Of a stretch of DNA of 64,000 bases, positions 56,103 to 64,000 are shown in pieces. The DNA comes from an uncultured Actinomycetes bacterium (GTDB lineage Bacteria; Actinomycetota; Actinomycetes; Actinomycetales; Bifidobacteriaceae). Numbering within the stretch: position 1 is the first letter of the stretch; every line of letters begins with the position of its first letter. Location of the stretch: assembly GCA_900314875.1 (NCBI GenBank), contig OMWX01000003.1, positions 47,151 through 111,150 of the forward strand. Reading direction: 5' to 3'. Below the pieces are notes generated by a model that made no database searches, was not told the DNA's origin, and saw only the letters and a program-made list of their open reading frames with translations. The translations under genes and the position numbers were made by a program.

Positions 56103-56717
56103 TTAAGACTGAGACCCGGCTTGAGCTCCGGATTGAGATCCGTTCTGAGACTCGGATTCTATATACATTTCGGCATTCACGAGTCCCGTTTCGTCGTCAG
56201 AATTGACCATCCTGTCGCTTTCCGAAGCAATGCGATCCATATCTTCGCTCCATTCGGCCTGAACGACTCTGCTGATTTCCGCAAAAGTAGGCAGAGGAAA
56301 TCCGGGCTGATATGCTTTGCGAACAGCCGCAACCGCGCCGCAAACCGCAATAATGGAATCGGTCATCTCTTTAACGTCGTTTCTTTTTTCCGCCGCCCGG
56401 AAGGTGCCCATATGCTTTTCCATGCTTTTGAACGCATCCTCGGCTTTTTCCGCCTCGGAATGATTCGGTTTTACCACATCAGAAGCATCGGAATCGGGCC
56501 ATCCGATAAGAACCGCGTCGGCATATTCAAGGGCAGCTCGGGAAGCGGCAGACGGTATTCCGCTCTCTATATGAACGATAAAAACATAGCGGACGGTGCT
56601 CAGTCTCTCGCTTGCAATGCGAAGCATGTCTTGCGCGGTCCGAGCTGACACATTTTTTTTCGCATAATCTCGGGAGGAATTCTTCATATTTGACATATCA
56701 TCCGACATATCACACAT
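56103..56717 (-). CDS. hypothetical protein between proA and nadD
   Basis: 204 residues, no family recognised. No signal peptide or membrane helix. The middle shows a Rossmann-like alternation (RYVFIVHIESGIPSAASRAALEYADAVLIGWPDSD) followed by a charged, mostly helical region. The C-terminus is a Ser/Gln/Gly/Ala tail (GSQSGAQAGSQS). The start is translationally coupled to proA: the GAGGG ribosome site is inside the last codons of proA and the start lies 1 nt after its stop region. Position in a proA-nadD operon suggests a conserved lineage-specific gene. Confidence 0.7.
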   Translation of the reverse strand: MCDMSDDMSNMKNSSRDYAKKNVSARTAQDMLRIASERLSTVRYVFIVHIESGIPSAASRAALEYADAVLIGWPDSDASDVVKPNHSEAEKAEDAFKSMEKHMGTFRAAEKRNDVKEMTDSIIAVCGAVAAVRKAYQPGFPLPTFAEISRVVQAEWSEDMDRIASESDRMVNSDDETGLVNAEMYIESESQNGSQSGAQAGSQS

Positions 56718-56718
56718 T

Positions 56719-58092
56719 TTATTCCCTCACCTGACCGCTTCCGTAAGCAACCCAGCGCACGCTTGTAAGAGCTTCCGGCCCCATAGGACCTCTGGCATGA
56801 AGTTTCTGCGTAGAAATTCCCACTTCCGCTCCGAAACCGAAAACGCCGCCGTCGGTAAAACGCGTCGAAGCATTAACATTGACAACAGCCGAGTCCACCT
56901 CTGCAACAAAACGTTCTATCGCATTGTAGTCGCGAGAAATAATCGCATCCGTATGATGAGTCGAATATTTGTTTATATGCTCTATGGCCTGTTCGCAGTC
57001 GTCGACAATGCGCACGCCGAGAACATAATCGAGATATTCTTTTCCCCAGTCGGACTCGTCGGCTTTTTCAAAACGCAGCAAATCGTCTCCCGAAGCGGCC
57101 AAAATAGAATAAGCGGCTTCATCCGCGCGCAAAAGAACTCCTTTTCCGCAAAGGTCGGCCGCAATCGCGGGCAGAAAATCATTAGCTGCATCTTTGTGAA
57201 TAAGCAGCTTTTCCGCCGCATTGCACACTCCGACGCGCTGAGTTTTCGCATTTGCGACAATCGGAACGGCAATATTGATATCAGCTGCCGAATCTATATA
57301 AATATGAACATTTCCGGCGCCGGTCTCGATTACGGGAACCTTCGCGCTCTGACATACTTTTTCTATAAGAGAAGCGCTTCCTCTGGGAATAAGCACATCG
57401 ATATACCCGGCGGCTTTCATGAGAGCATCCGCGCCGGCTCGGCCGAACTCGTCAACAGAAACTATAAGAGATCTGTCAAATCCGTGCTTTTCCAAAACGT
57501 CTCCGATAACGCGCAAAACAGCTTTATTCGTATTTTGCGCTGCGTGTCCCCCGCGAAGAACCGCAGCATTGGACGATTTAATGCAAAGACTTGCTATATC
57601 GGCCGTAACATTGGGACGGGCTTCGTAAATCATGCCGACAACGCCCAGCGGAACGCGCGAACAGACAAGCCTGACTCCGTTTTCCAAATTGTGTCCGCCG
57701 ACAATTTTTCCCGTCGGATCCGGCAAATCCGCAACGGACAGGACAGATTCGGCAGTATTTTTTACTCTCTGCGAATCAAAAAGGAGACGATCGAGCAGCC
57801 CTTGACTCATGCCTTCCTCTTTCGCAATCCGCATGTCTTCGCGATTGGCGGCTTCTATAAAAGAAGCATTGCCGCACAGAGCCGAAGCGATGTCTTTAAG
57901 AAGCGCATTTTTTTCTTCGGCAGACGCGCGGGCAAGCTTGCGCTGAGCCTTTCCGGCGGCAGCAGCCAGAGCATTCACTTTGCAGCATGCGTCATCGCAA
58001 AGCATGTCAGAACAGCATGCGTCATCGTTTGAATTTTCCGCATTTATGTTTATTTCGGCGCATTTTTCTGCCTGCAATTTTCCGGAGCTCAT
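56719..58092 (-). CDS. proA: gamma-glutamyl phosphate reductase
   Basis: Proline biosynthesis step 2, reducing glutamyl phosphate to the semialdehyde. 457 residues against about 415. Motifs: [49 protein letters not shown], and [13 protein letters not shown] with the catalytic cysteine. The first 35 residues form a Cys/Asp-rich extension with two DDACC units. Start ATG 58092 with GGGGG(A) directly upstream. Divergent from thrC. Confidence 0.95.
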   Translation of the reverse strand: MSSGKLQAEKCAEININAENSNDDACCSDMLCDDACCKVNALAAAAGKAQRKLARASAEEKNALLKDIASALCGNASFIEAANREDMRIAKEEGMSQGLLDRLLFDSQRVKNTAESVLSVADLPDPTGKIVGGHNLENGVRLVCSRVPLGVVGMIYEARPNVTADIASLCIKSSNAAVLRGGHAAQNTNKAVLRVIGDVLEKHGFDRSLIVSVDEFGRAGADALMKAAGYIDVLIPRGSASLIEKVCQSAKVPVIETGAGNVHIYIDSAADINIAVPIVANAKTQRVGVCNAAEKLLIHKDAANDFLPAIAADLCGKGVLLRADEAAYSILAASGDDLLRFEKADESDWGKEYLDYVLGVRIVDDCEQAIEHINKYSTHHTDAIISRDYNAIERFVAEVDSAVVNVNASTRFTDGGVFGFGAEVGISTQKLHARGPMGPEALTSVRWVAYGSGQVRE

Positions 58093-58142
58093 CTTTCCCC
58101 CGTTTCCGTTCTTTTCTTCATTAAAACAATTATTAATCAACC

Positions 58143-58208
58143 ATTCTATAAAACATCGGAACGAAAGCGTCGTCCGGGCAGCAAATAATCGCGGCGGCAA
58201 TATAGAAT
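58143..58208. promoter_or_regulatory. mirrored -10-like elements between proA and thrC
   Basis: TATAGAAT occurs at 58201-58208 on the plus strand (toward thrC) and, on the minus strand, at 58150-58143 (toward proA). The distance to the starts is about 45 and 50 nt. No good -35 boxes at standard spacing are visible. Confidence 0.4.
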
Positions 58209-58253
58209 TGCAAATCAGGATCATGTGTTTGAAGAGCCGTCGAAAGGACAATC

Positions 58254-59759
58254 ATGGCAATGTTATTCCACAGCACGCGCGGAAAAAACGTCAATGTGAC
58301 CGCAAAACAGGCAATTCGCAAAGGCATCGCCGACGACGGAGGGCTTTTTGTGACGGACTCGCTGGGTGAAAAAACCGTCGATGTCGCAAACCTGCCCGGC
58401 AAGTCTTATCAGCAGATCGCGAAGGAAGTTTTGGGGATTCTTCTTGACGATTTTTCGGCAGAAGAGCTTGACGAATGCATTAACAGCGCTTACGGCAGCA
58501 ATTTTTCCGATTCGAAAATCACTCCGGTGCGCGAGGTCGGAGATGATTATGTTCTCGAACTTTTTCACGGTCCGACAAGCGCTTTTAAGGATATAGCTTT
58601 GCAGATCCTGCCTGAATTCATGGCAAGAGCGGGTTCTGAAAATTCCAAGAAAGCCTGCGAGCGCATTATGATTCTAACCGCAACCTCGGGAGACACCGGC
58701 AAAGCGGCTTTGGACGGTTTTGCCGGCACTGAAGGAACGGGAATAACCGTTTTCTATCCGGAAGGCAAAGTTTCGGAAGTTCAGCGCATGCAGATGGTTG
58801 CGCAGCAGGGAGACAATGTTGCGGTTTGCGCGGTTCGCGGCAATTTTGACGACGCTCAGTCTTCGGTTAAAGAAATTTTTGCAGACAAAACTCTTGCCGA
58901 TGAGCTTGAGAAAAGCGCGGAAACGGTTTTGTCCAGCGCAAATTCGATTAACGTAGGCCGACTGGTTCCGCAGGTCGTATACTATTTTGCGGCTTATTCG
59001 CAGCTTTTGGAAAAGCAGATCATAAATGTCGGCGACGAAGTGCAGTTCTGCGTTCCCACAGGCAATTTCGGCGACATTCTTGCCGGATATTATGCGAAGC
59101 GCATGGGTCTTCCCGTGTCTAAGCTGATTGTCGCAAGCGATAAGAACAATGTGCTTTTCGACTTTTTCAAGACCGGAGTCTATGACCGCAATCGTCCGTT
59201 TTATACTACGACGTCTCCGAGCATGGATATTCTTATTTCTTCCAATTTGGAGCGCATGCTTTATTATTTCTCCGACGGCGATTCGGCTTTGATTTCTTCT
59301 CTTATGAATGATTTGAAGACAACGGGCCGCTATGAAGTTCCCGGCGAGATTATGGATAAAATAAGACAGCTTTTCGAGTGCGGATGGGCTGACGAAGAAC
59401 AGGTTGCGAATGCAATTGCAGACTGCCGCGACGAGAACTCTTATGTGCTCGATCCGCATACGGCTTGCGCTTACCATGTTTTGTCGCATTCGCAGGCCGA
59501 TCCGATGATTCCGCGCATTATGCTCAGCACTGCAAGTCCGTATAAGTTCCCTCGAACCGTGCTTCAGGCTTTGGGAGAGGAATGCGACGGAAGCGATTTT
59601 GAATGCATGGACAGACTGGAGAAAATAAGCGGCGTGCCGACCGTGAGGGCTCTGCGCGAGCTTGAGAATGCAAAGGTGCGTTTTGCGGACGCAATTGACG
59701 TTAAAGACATGCCGCAGTACGTGCTTGAAGCCGCAAAGCGCATGGCGAATCGCGAATAA
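58254..59759 (+). CDS. thrC: threonine synthase
   Basis: PLP enzyme converting O-phosphohomoserine to threonine; 501 residues, the long bacterial type. FHSTRG at the start, PLP lysine K113 in HGPTSAFKDIALQ, TATSGDTGKAAL, and CVPTGNFGDILAGYYAKRMGLP. ATG 58254 has AGGA 6 nt upstream. A terminator follows about 130 nt downstream. Confidence 0.97.
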   Translation: MAMLFHSTRGKNVNVTAKQAIRKGIADDGGLFVTDSLGEKTVDVANLPGKSYQQIAKEVLGILLDDFSAEELDECINSAYGSNFSDSKITPVREVGDDYVLELFHGPTSAFKDIALQILPEFMARAGSENSKKACERIMILTATSGDTGKAALDGFAGTEGTGITVFYPEGKVSEVQRMQMVAQQGDNVAVCAVRGNFDDAQSSVKEIFADKTLADELEKSAETVLSSANSINVGRLVPQVVYYFAAYSQLLEKQIINVGDEVQFCVPTGNFGDILAGYYAKRMGLPVSKLIVASDKNNVLFDFFKTGVYDRNRPFYTTTSPSMDILISSNLERMLYYFSDGDSALISSLMNDLKTTGRYEVPGEIMDKIRQLFECGWADEEQVANAIADCRDENSYVLDPHTACAYHVLSHSQADPMIPRIMLSTASPYKFPRTVLQALGEECDGSDFECMDRLEKISGVPTVRALRELENAKVRFADAIDVKDMPQYVLEAAKRMANRE

Positions 59760-60082
59760 GCCGTCAGGTCGGGCGACGGCATGCCGGCTGACCGAATGTC
59801 TTGCAGACTGAATGTTTGACTGACTGATCAGCTGACTGACTGATTAACTTACAGCCGGACAGCAGCTGCAGCCTCTGCAAAACATTGAAAAAAGAACCGT
59901 GCAGAAAGCAAAACCGCGCGGTTCTTTTTATTTTTACTTTTATGCCGAAATGCTGATGATGAAATATGCGGCAGGGCGATTTGACATTGCCGCGACGCCT
60001 GCGCTGCAACACCTGTATCGCTTCGCCCGCGCTGTCGCACATGCGACAGCGCACATGCCGCAACATTTTATTGTTTTTTATT
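59760..60082. other. intergenic region between thrC and the HAD phosphatase
   Basis: About 320 nt, convergent genes. Contains two copies of TGACTGACTGAT (around 59818-59846), the thrC terminator (59891-59935) and an 11-bp perfect inverted repeat (60029-60039 with 60042-60052). No supported gene. Confidence 0.75.
59891..59935 (+). terminator. terminator after thrC
   Basis: Stem AAAGAACCG/CGGTTCTTT (59891-59899 with 59919-59927), extended inward, followed by a T-rich tail. Confidence 0.9.
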
Positions 60083-60877
60083 TTACTTATTCTGCAGTTT
60101 TGAATATTCGCAGGAAGGCAGAATTGCAGGCGCCTGAGAATAGTCGCTTATCGTAATGTCTGCAATTTTGCATATTTTTTCCCAATTATGCAAAGACGAA
60201 GGATTATGAACGCCGCACGCGCTCATTCCCGCGCGTTTTGCCGAAGAAATGCCGTAGAAAATATCCTCAAAAACAATGCAGTTATCAGGTTCCGCTCCCA
60301 GCTGTTTTGCCGCATAAAGATAGATGTCAGGATGGTTTTTGTTTACCATGTTCACTTCTTCAAGTCCGACCCGGACATCTATCAAATCCGTCAGATTCAG
60401 GGATTTGAGAGCCGGCTCCCTTAAAGACGGCACAAGAGTGGAGGCAACGGCTGTCTTTGCGCCCGAATTGCGCAAAAAATAAAGATATTCGCGCGCATAG
60501 GGTTTTAATTTGACGCGAGAATAATCTTCCAAAGCAAGTTCTCGAAACTCTTTCATAAGCGATTCGGGAGTATCCGACGGGTTCGCGAAAGTCGCAGCCA
60601 TGTACTGCGCAATTTCATAGAAACTCATATGTTCTATGTTCTGCACATAATTTGCGGGTATTTCCATCCCTCTGCGTTCGAAAAGAATGCGGTCGACTTT
60701 CTCCCACACATGCAGGGATTCAAGAAGAGTGCCGTCCAAATCGAAAATCGCGACCTTGGATTTGTTCAGTTCCGAAATATCCGCAATATCAGAAATATCT
60801 GCAATATCTGCCGAGCCGGCATCGGGATATTTTTTGCAGACATCGGGATATTTTTTCAAAAAATCGCCAAAAATCAT
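60083..60877 (-). CDS. HAD-family phosphatase (beta-phosphoglucomutase-like)
   Basis: A 264-residue HAD hydrolase. FDLDGTLLES (motif I nucleophile) at about residue 46, VASTL (motif II), K and E in the motif III/IV region (NKNHPDIYLYAA, VFEDIFYGI). A helical cap between motifs I and II indicates subclass I. The N-terminus carries two in-frame duplications: KKYPDVC/KKYPDAG and ADIADIS/DIADIS. Substrate not inferable. Start ATG 60877 with AAAGG upstream; a longer frame to 60952 is not supported. Confidence 0.85.
   Translation of the reverse strand: MIFGDFLKKYPDVCKKYPDAGSADIADISDIADISELNKSKVAIFDLDGTLLESLHVWEKVDRILFERRGMEIPANYVQNIEHMSFYEIAQYMAATFANPSDTPESLMKEFRELALEDYSRVKLKPYAREYLYFLRNSGAKTAVASTLVPSLREPALKSLNLTDLIDVRVGLEEVNMVNKNHPDIYLYAAKQLGAEPDNCIVFEDIFYGISSAKRAGMSACGVHNPSSLHNWEKICKIADITISDYSQAPAILPSCEYSKLQNK
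60774..60856. repeat. short tandem duplications in the HAD gene 5' end
   Basis: An 18-bp unit (GAAATATCxGCAATATCx) occurs at 60774-60791 and 60792-60809. A 16-bp direct repeat (CATCGGGATATTTTTT) occurs at 60820-60835 and 60841-60856 (period 21). Both periods are multiples of three. Confidence 0.9.
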
Positions 60878-60977
60878 CCTGCCGCCGCCTTTCCGCCGAA
60901 AAACTTTCAAACGAAAGCAGAATCTGATTCGGCTGTTATTCGGCATTGTCATGCCGTTATTCGACCTTTATTCGGTT

Positions 60978-62159
60978 TTATTCGATAATATACGACAATC
61001 CGACCGTAAGAACAAGGAAAAATATGTTAATAAGACTGTAAACCGTCAGATAACGCTTCTTTTGGTTCGCATAATGTCCCACGACAATTTTGTAGGTCAC
61101 AAGAGACGCCATCGAAGCGATAAGAGTGCCCAGACCGCCAAGATTCGTGCCGATTATCAGCGGACGCCAATTGTCGCTGAAGCCTGACAGAAGAAGCGTG
61201 GTAGGCACATTCGAGATAATCTGGCTGGAAACCACGCCCAGCTGAAGCGGGTATTTGCCGACGAAGTGAGAAGCGATATTGGCAAACTCCGGCACACGCG
61301 CCATATTGCCGATGAAAATAAAGAATGCGCAGAAAGTAAGCGGCAGGCACCAGTCAAGCCCGATAAAAACTCTGCGGTCGCATATGATAACCGCGACAAA
61401 AACGAGCGCAGTCATAACATAAACGTGCATAAAACCGGAAACTGCGCAAACGCAGACAAGGAACAGAATGCAGTAAATGAAGGTTTTGGAAGCGCTGAAG
61501 TCCATAGCTTTGAATTTGTCCGGCTTTTCAGTCTCGTTCGACGGAGCCGCAACGCCGCGCTGAAGGCTGTTTTCGTCCATTTTTTCAAATGCGCGCACTT
61601 TCTTTTTCGGCACTGCGAAAAAGATGACGGCGAGAAGCCCGACTGCAGAAATCGCCGTATAAGGCCCCATAATCTGCAAAAACTGAGTCACGGAATAATG
61701 TGACAAATCTCCCAGATAAAGATTATGAGCGTTCCCGACGGGAGTAAGCATGGCTCCGGTGTTCGCCGCGATCGTCATAAGCGTTCCGGCCAGACAGACG
61801 TAGTTTTCTTCGCGCGCAATCATTAAAACCGCTATGGCAAAAGGCACGAACGTGACGAGAGCGACATCGTTTGTCACGAGCATTCCGAAGAAAAACGGCA
61901 AAAACACCAGAATCGCGAAAAGCCCGCGCAGAGATCGGACATGAGTCAAAAGTTTCACGCCGATTATTCTGAACACGCCCAGACGCTGCAGACCGCCCAC
62001 GACAGTCATCAGACAGACGAGCTGCGCAATAGTGTTCACGTGAATATACGACGCGTATTGTGCATCGGGACGAACGATAAAACACGAAATGACTGCCAAT
62101 ACAACGGCAATAACCAGAATAGTTTCACGCTTTAAAACGTCGATAAGCCAGCGCAGCAT
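60978..62159 (-). CDS. CitM/ArsB-type anion permease
   Basis: A 393-residue membrane protein with about 10-11 helices and the IT-superfamily two-repeat pattern: TNDVALVTFVPF in the first half, SNVPTTLLLSGF and GTNLGGLGTLIASMASL in the second. This is the anion-binding signature region of citrate/arsenite/NhaD-type carriers. Substrate unknown. A central cytoplasmic loop is charged. Start at ATG 62159 with GGAGG 5 nt upstream. Confidence 0.88.
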   Translation of the reverse strand: MLRWLIDVLKRETILVIAVVLAVISCFIVRPDAQYASYIHVNTIAQLVCLMTVVGGLQRLGVFRIIGVKLLTHVRSLRGLFAILVFLPFFFGMLVTNDVALVTFVPFAIAVLMIAREENYVCLAGTLMTIAANTGAMLTPVGNAHNLYLGDLSHYSVTQFLQIMGPYTAISAVGLLAVIFFAVPKKKVRAFEKMDENSLQRGVAAPSNETEKPDKFKAMDFSASKTFIYCILFLVCVCAVSGFMHVYVMTALVFVAVIICDRRVFIGLDWCLPLTFCAFFIFIGNMARVPEFANIASHFVGKYPLQLGVVSSQIISNVPTTLLLSGFSDNWRPLIIGTNLGGLGTLIASMASLVTYKIVVGHYANQKKRYLTVYSLINIFFLVLTVGLSYIIE

Positions 62160-62309
62160 CCATTCCTCCGAAAAAATAACAACCTGTGCAATCATACAAA
62201 ACGGTATGCACCTTTTGAAAACGTGCCGGTTTCGACTTGATTTTAAGCTGATTTTAAGCCGATTCCAGACAGACTTCGTTCAGGCTTCGCGCAGACTTCG
62301 CGACGCGTC

Positions 62310-64000
62310 TTAAATTTTCGAATTCAGAAGTTCGCGAGCATGTTTTATCGACGTTTCAGACACGCTTCCGGACAGCATTCGAGCAATTTCCTTTTCGCGT
62401 TCAGATCCCGAAACTTCGCATATCTGCGTGCGCACAGACGGTTTGGAAGAATCGCCGGTTTCGCCGTTTGGGCTTTTTTCATTCTGTTTGACAACCGTAT
62501 ACTGTTTATTCGCCTGACACGCAACCTGCGGCAAATGCGTTACGACGATTATCTGAGCCGATTCGGCAAGCTTTGCAAGGCGTTTTCCCAGTTCGGCCGC
62601 AGCTTTTCCTCCTACGCCGGCATCGATTTCATCAAAAATAAGCGTTCGCCGGGAGGTTTGAGATTTTCGCGTTTCATCGCAGCTTTCGGCATTGCCTGCA
62701 TTGTCGGAAGATTTATCGGAAACATTATCAGATTCGTTATCAGATTCGAAAGCTGCAAGCTCCAAAGCAAGCATAAGACGGCTTAATTCGCCGCCCGAAG
62801 CGCTTTTGCCCAATTCCATTGCCGGCGCGTCGGGAAAAGGTTTGAAAAGAAAAGAAATATCATCGCATCCGAAAGAATCCGCCTGTTCGCTCTTTTCGTC
62901 AAAATCGTTTTTCTCCCGTTCTTTTTCTTCCGCGCTTTTCCTGAAAGCAGCCAAATCCGCTTTTGAAATTCGCGGTTTAACCTCAACGGCGAGAGCCGAA
63001 CCCGACATTGCCAGAGACTTAAGTTCATGCGTGACTTTTTCAGACAGTTTCTTTGCAGCTTCAACTCTTGTTCTCGACAATTTCAAAGCTGCCTCGTACG
63101 CTGCAGCGCGATTTTCAACAGTTTCGCGTTTCAGCTTTTCAATGCGTTCAGGACCGGCATCCGACTCTTCGATTTCCGCTTCGGCTTTGTCTCGCCATTC
63201 AATCACATCGTCAAGATCGGGACCCCATCGCCTCGTAAGCTCGGACAGCGCATAGATCCTCTCATTTATCGCATCCAAATCAGCCGGAGAAGACAAATCA
63301 TCATCCTCGTATCCCGCAAGCTGATATACAATGTCCCCGATTTCAGCCGAAACCGACTCGAGCCGCGACGCAAACTCTTTCGCTTTCTGTTCAGGGACGT
63401 CTTTCAAAGACATAATTGCTTCGTCGATAAGATTGACGACGCTTCCCTTTTCCGGCGAGTCCTCGCTGCCGTTTTGAGAAGAATCGAAAGATGAATCCAA
63501 AGAAACCAAAGCATTCTTTATGTTGCGAGAAATGTCCGCCGCGTTTTCTATGCGTTCGCGGCGTTTCAGCAGCTCTTCATCCTCATTTTTCGCAGGATTT
63601 ACAGAATTAATGACAGAAACGGCGTCTTTCAGATAATCCAATCGTTCCAGCGCATCATGACGCCGATCCATCGCGGAAGTCAAAGCAGAAAGCGAATCAG
63701 AATATTTTTTCCAAGCCGCGCGATATTTTTCAAAAATCTGCTCATTGTGCGCATAACGGTCGAGAAACTGTCTCTGCCGCACTTCGGAAGCCAGACGAAG
63801 CTGATCCGCCTGACCGTGGACGGAAACAAGATTTGCAGAAATATCACGCAGCAAAGATTTCGGAGCAGTTCGGCCGTTAAGCATTGCCCGAGACCTGCCC
63901 GAGGCAGGAACCTGTCTGCTTAAAAATATTTCTCCGTCGCTTAAATCCGCGCCGGCCGCCGCAGCCAAAACCGCGCTTTGCTCGTCTTGAGAAATCGAAA
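62310..64000 (-). CDS. recN: DNA repair protein RecN (3' portion, cut by the window edge)
   Basis: SMC-like repair protein; the reading frame is open to the right edge (64000), and the Walker A end lies outside the window. Visible: VSVHGQADQLRL, coiled-coil region, KSASGGELSRLMLALELA signature and Walker B TLIFDEIDAGVGG. A Ser/Asp/Asn-rich insert (about 30 residues) sits between the signature and Walker B, and another before ICEVSGSE. At least 563 codons are present. The translation at 63968 (TTG) is not a start: upstream codons SISQDEQSAVLAA continue the RecN fold. Confidence 0.93.
   Translation of the reverse strand, partial: SISQDEQSAVLAAAAGADLSDGEIFLSRQVPASGRSRAMLNGRTAPKSLLRDISANLVSVHGQADQLRLASEVRQRQFLDRYAHNEQIFEKYRAAWKKYSDSLSALTSAMDRRHDALERLDYLKDAVSVINSVNPAKNEDEELLKRRERIENAADISRNIKNALVSLDSSFDSSQNGSEDSPEKGSVVNLIDEAIMSLKDVPEQKAKEFASRLESVSAEIGDIVYQLAGYEDDDLSSPADLDAINERIYALSELTRRWGPDLDDVIEWRDKAEAEIEESDAGPERIEKLKRETVENRAAAYEAALKLSRTRVEAAKKLSEKVTHELKSLAMSGSALAVEVKPRISKADLAAFRKSAEEKEREKNDFDEKSEQADSFGCDDISFLFKPFPDAPAMELGKSASGGELSRLMLALELAAFESDNESDNVSDKSSDNAGNAESCDETRKSQTSRRTLIFDEIDAGVGGKAAAELGKRLAKLAESAQIIVVTHLPQVACQANKQYTVVKQNEKSPNGETGDSSKPSVRTQICEVSGSEREKEIARMLSGSVSETSIKHARELLNSKI

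Noticed and set aside
62310-63968. RecN starting at TTG 63968
   Set aside because: Codons before it still read as RecN, so the gene simply runs off the window.

Overview
The window looks like a chromosome segment of a low-to-moderate GC member of the Actinomycetota, most likely Bifidobacteriaceae or a close relative. Three kinds of evidence support this. First, several actinobacterial signature families are present: DUF3052, DUF3107, the DUF2342/TIGR03624 zincin-like protein, a YlbL-like S16 protease and a UvrD2-like helicase. Second, the order uppS-recO-hydrolase-ispG-dxr-DivIVA protein resembles bifidobacterial genomes. Third, leuS-comEA-comEC-holA and tsaE-tsaB-rimI-tsaD are linked. The taxonomy is inferred from families and order, not from a database search. 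I saw no insertion sequence, prophage, CRISPR array or rRNA gene.

Layout. 1-7.5 kb: a type IV pilus locus in two divergent units, with three prepilins on the minus strand and PilB and PilT ATPases on the plus strand. 7.6-17 kb (minus): uppS, recO, a membrane alpha/beta hydrolase, ispG, dxr and a DivIVA-repeat protein, covering isoprenoid and cell-envelope precursors plus repair. 17-28 kb: tRNA-Val, an esterase, DUF3052, a Lon-like S16 protease divergent from DUF2342, a UvrD-type helicase divergent from an APH-fold protein, DUF3107, a PHP phosphoesterase and VKOR. 28-39 kb: dapF-nhaA, tRNA-Arg, malic enzyme, fumarase, and a membrane esterase followed by a large MprF-like DUF2156 protein. 39-50 kb (minus): one long co-directional block, amino-acid-binding lipoprotein, leuS, comEA, comEC, holA, tsaE, tsaB, rimI, tsaD, with several 4-nt overlaps. 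50-58 kb (minus): corA, tRNA-Ala, glmU-rsfS, tRNA-Gln, prs, and proA-hypothetical-nadD. 58-64 kb: thrC (plus), a HAD phosphatase, a CitM/ArsB-type permease and the 3' part of recN, which is cut by the right edge.

How the genes fit together. The pilus ATPases and pilins with ComEA/ComEC could form a DNA-uptake route. RecO, RecN and the UvrD-like helicase would act on DNA ends and recombination. TsaB/D/E make t6A tRNA; RimI is their usual neighbour. dxr, ispG and uppS supply undecaprenyl phosphate; glmU and dapF supply cell-wall precursors.

The most unusual property is pervasive in-frame low-complexity sequence inside otherwise ordinary proteins. RecO carries about 300 extra residues in two Ser/Gln/Asn-rich inserts. 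RimI has an internal insert plus five perfect 15-bp repeats at its end. RecN, the binding lipoprotein, ProA, the HAD phosphatase, IspG, PilB, PilT and the DUF2156 protein all show comparable tracts. Simple-sequence DNA also sits between genes: at least 37 A at the left edge, and a 66-nt purine tract with 22 consecutive A between recO and uppS. This suggests a genome prone to repeat expansion. Most such tracts are multiples of three and lie at domain borders.
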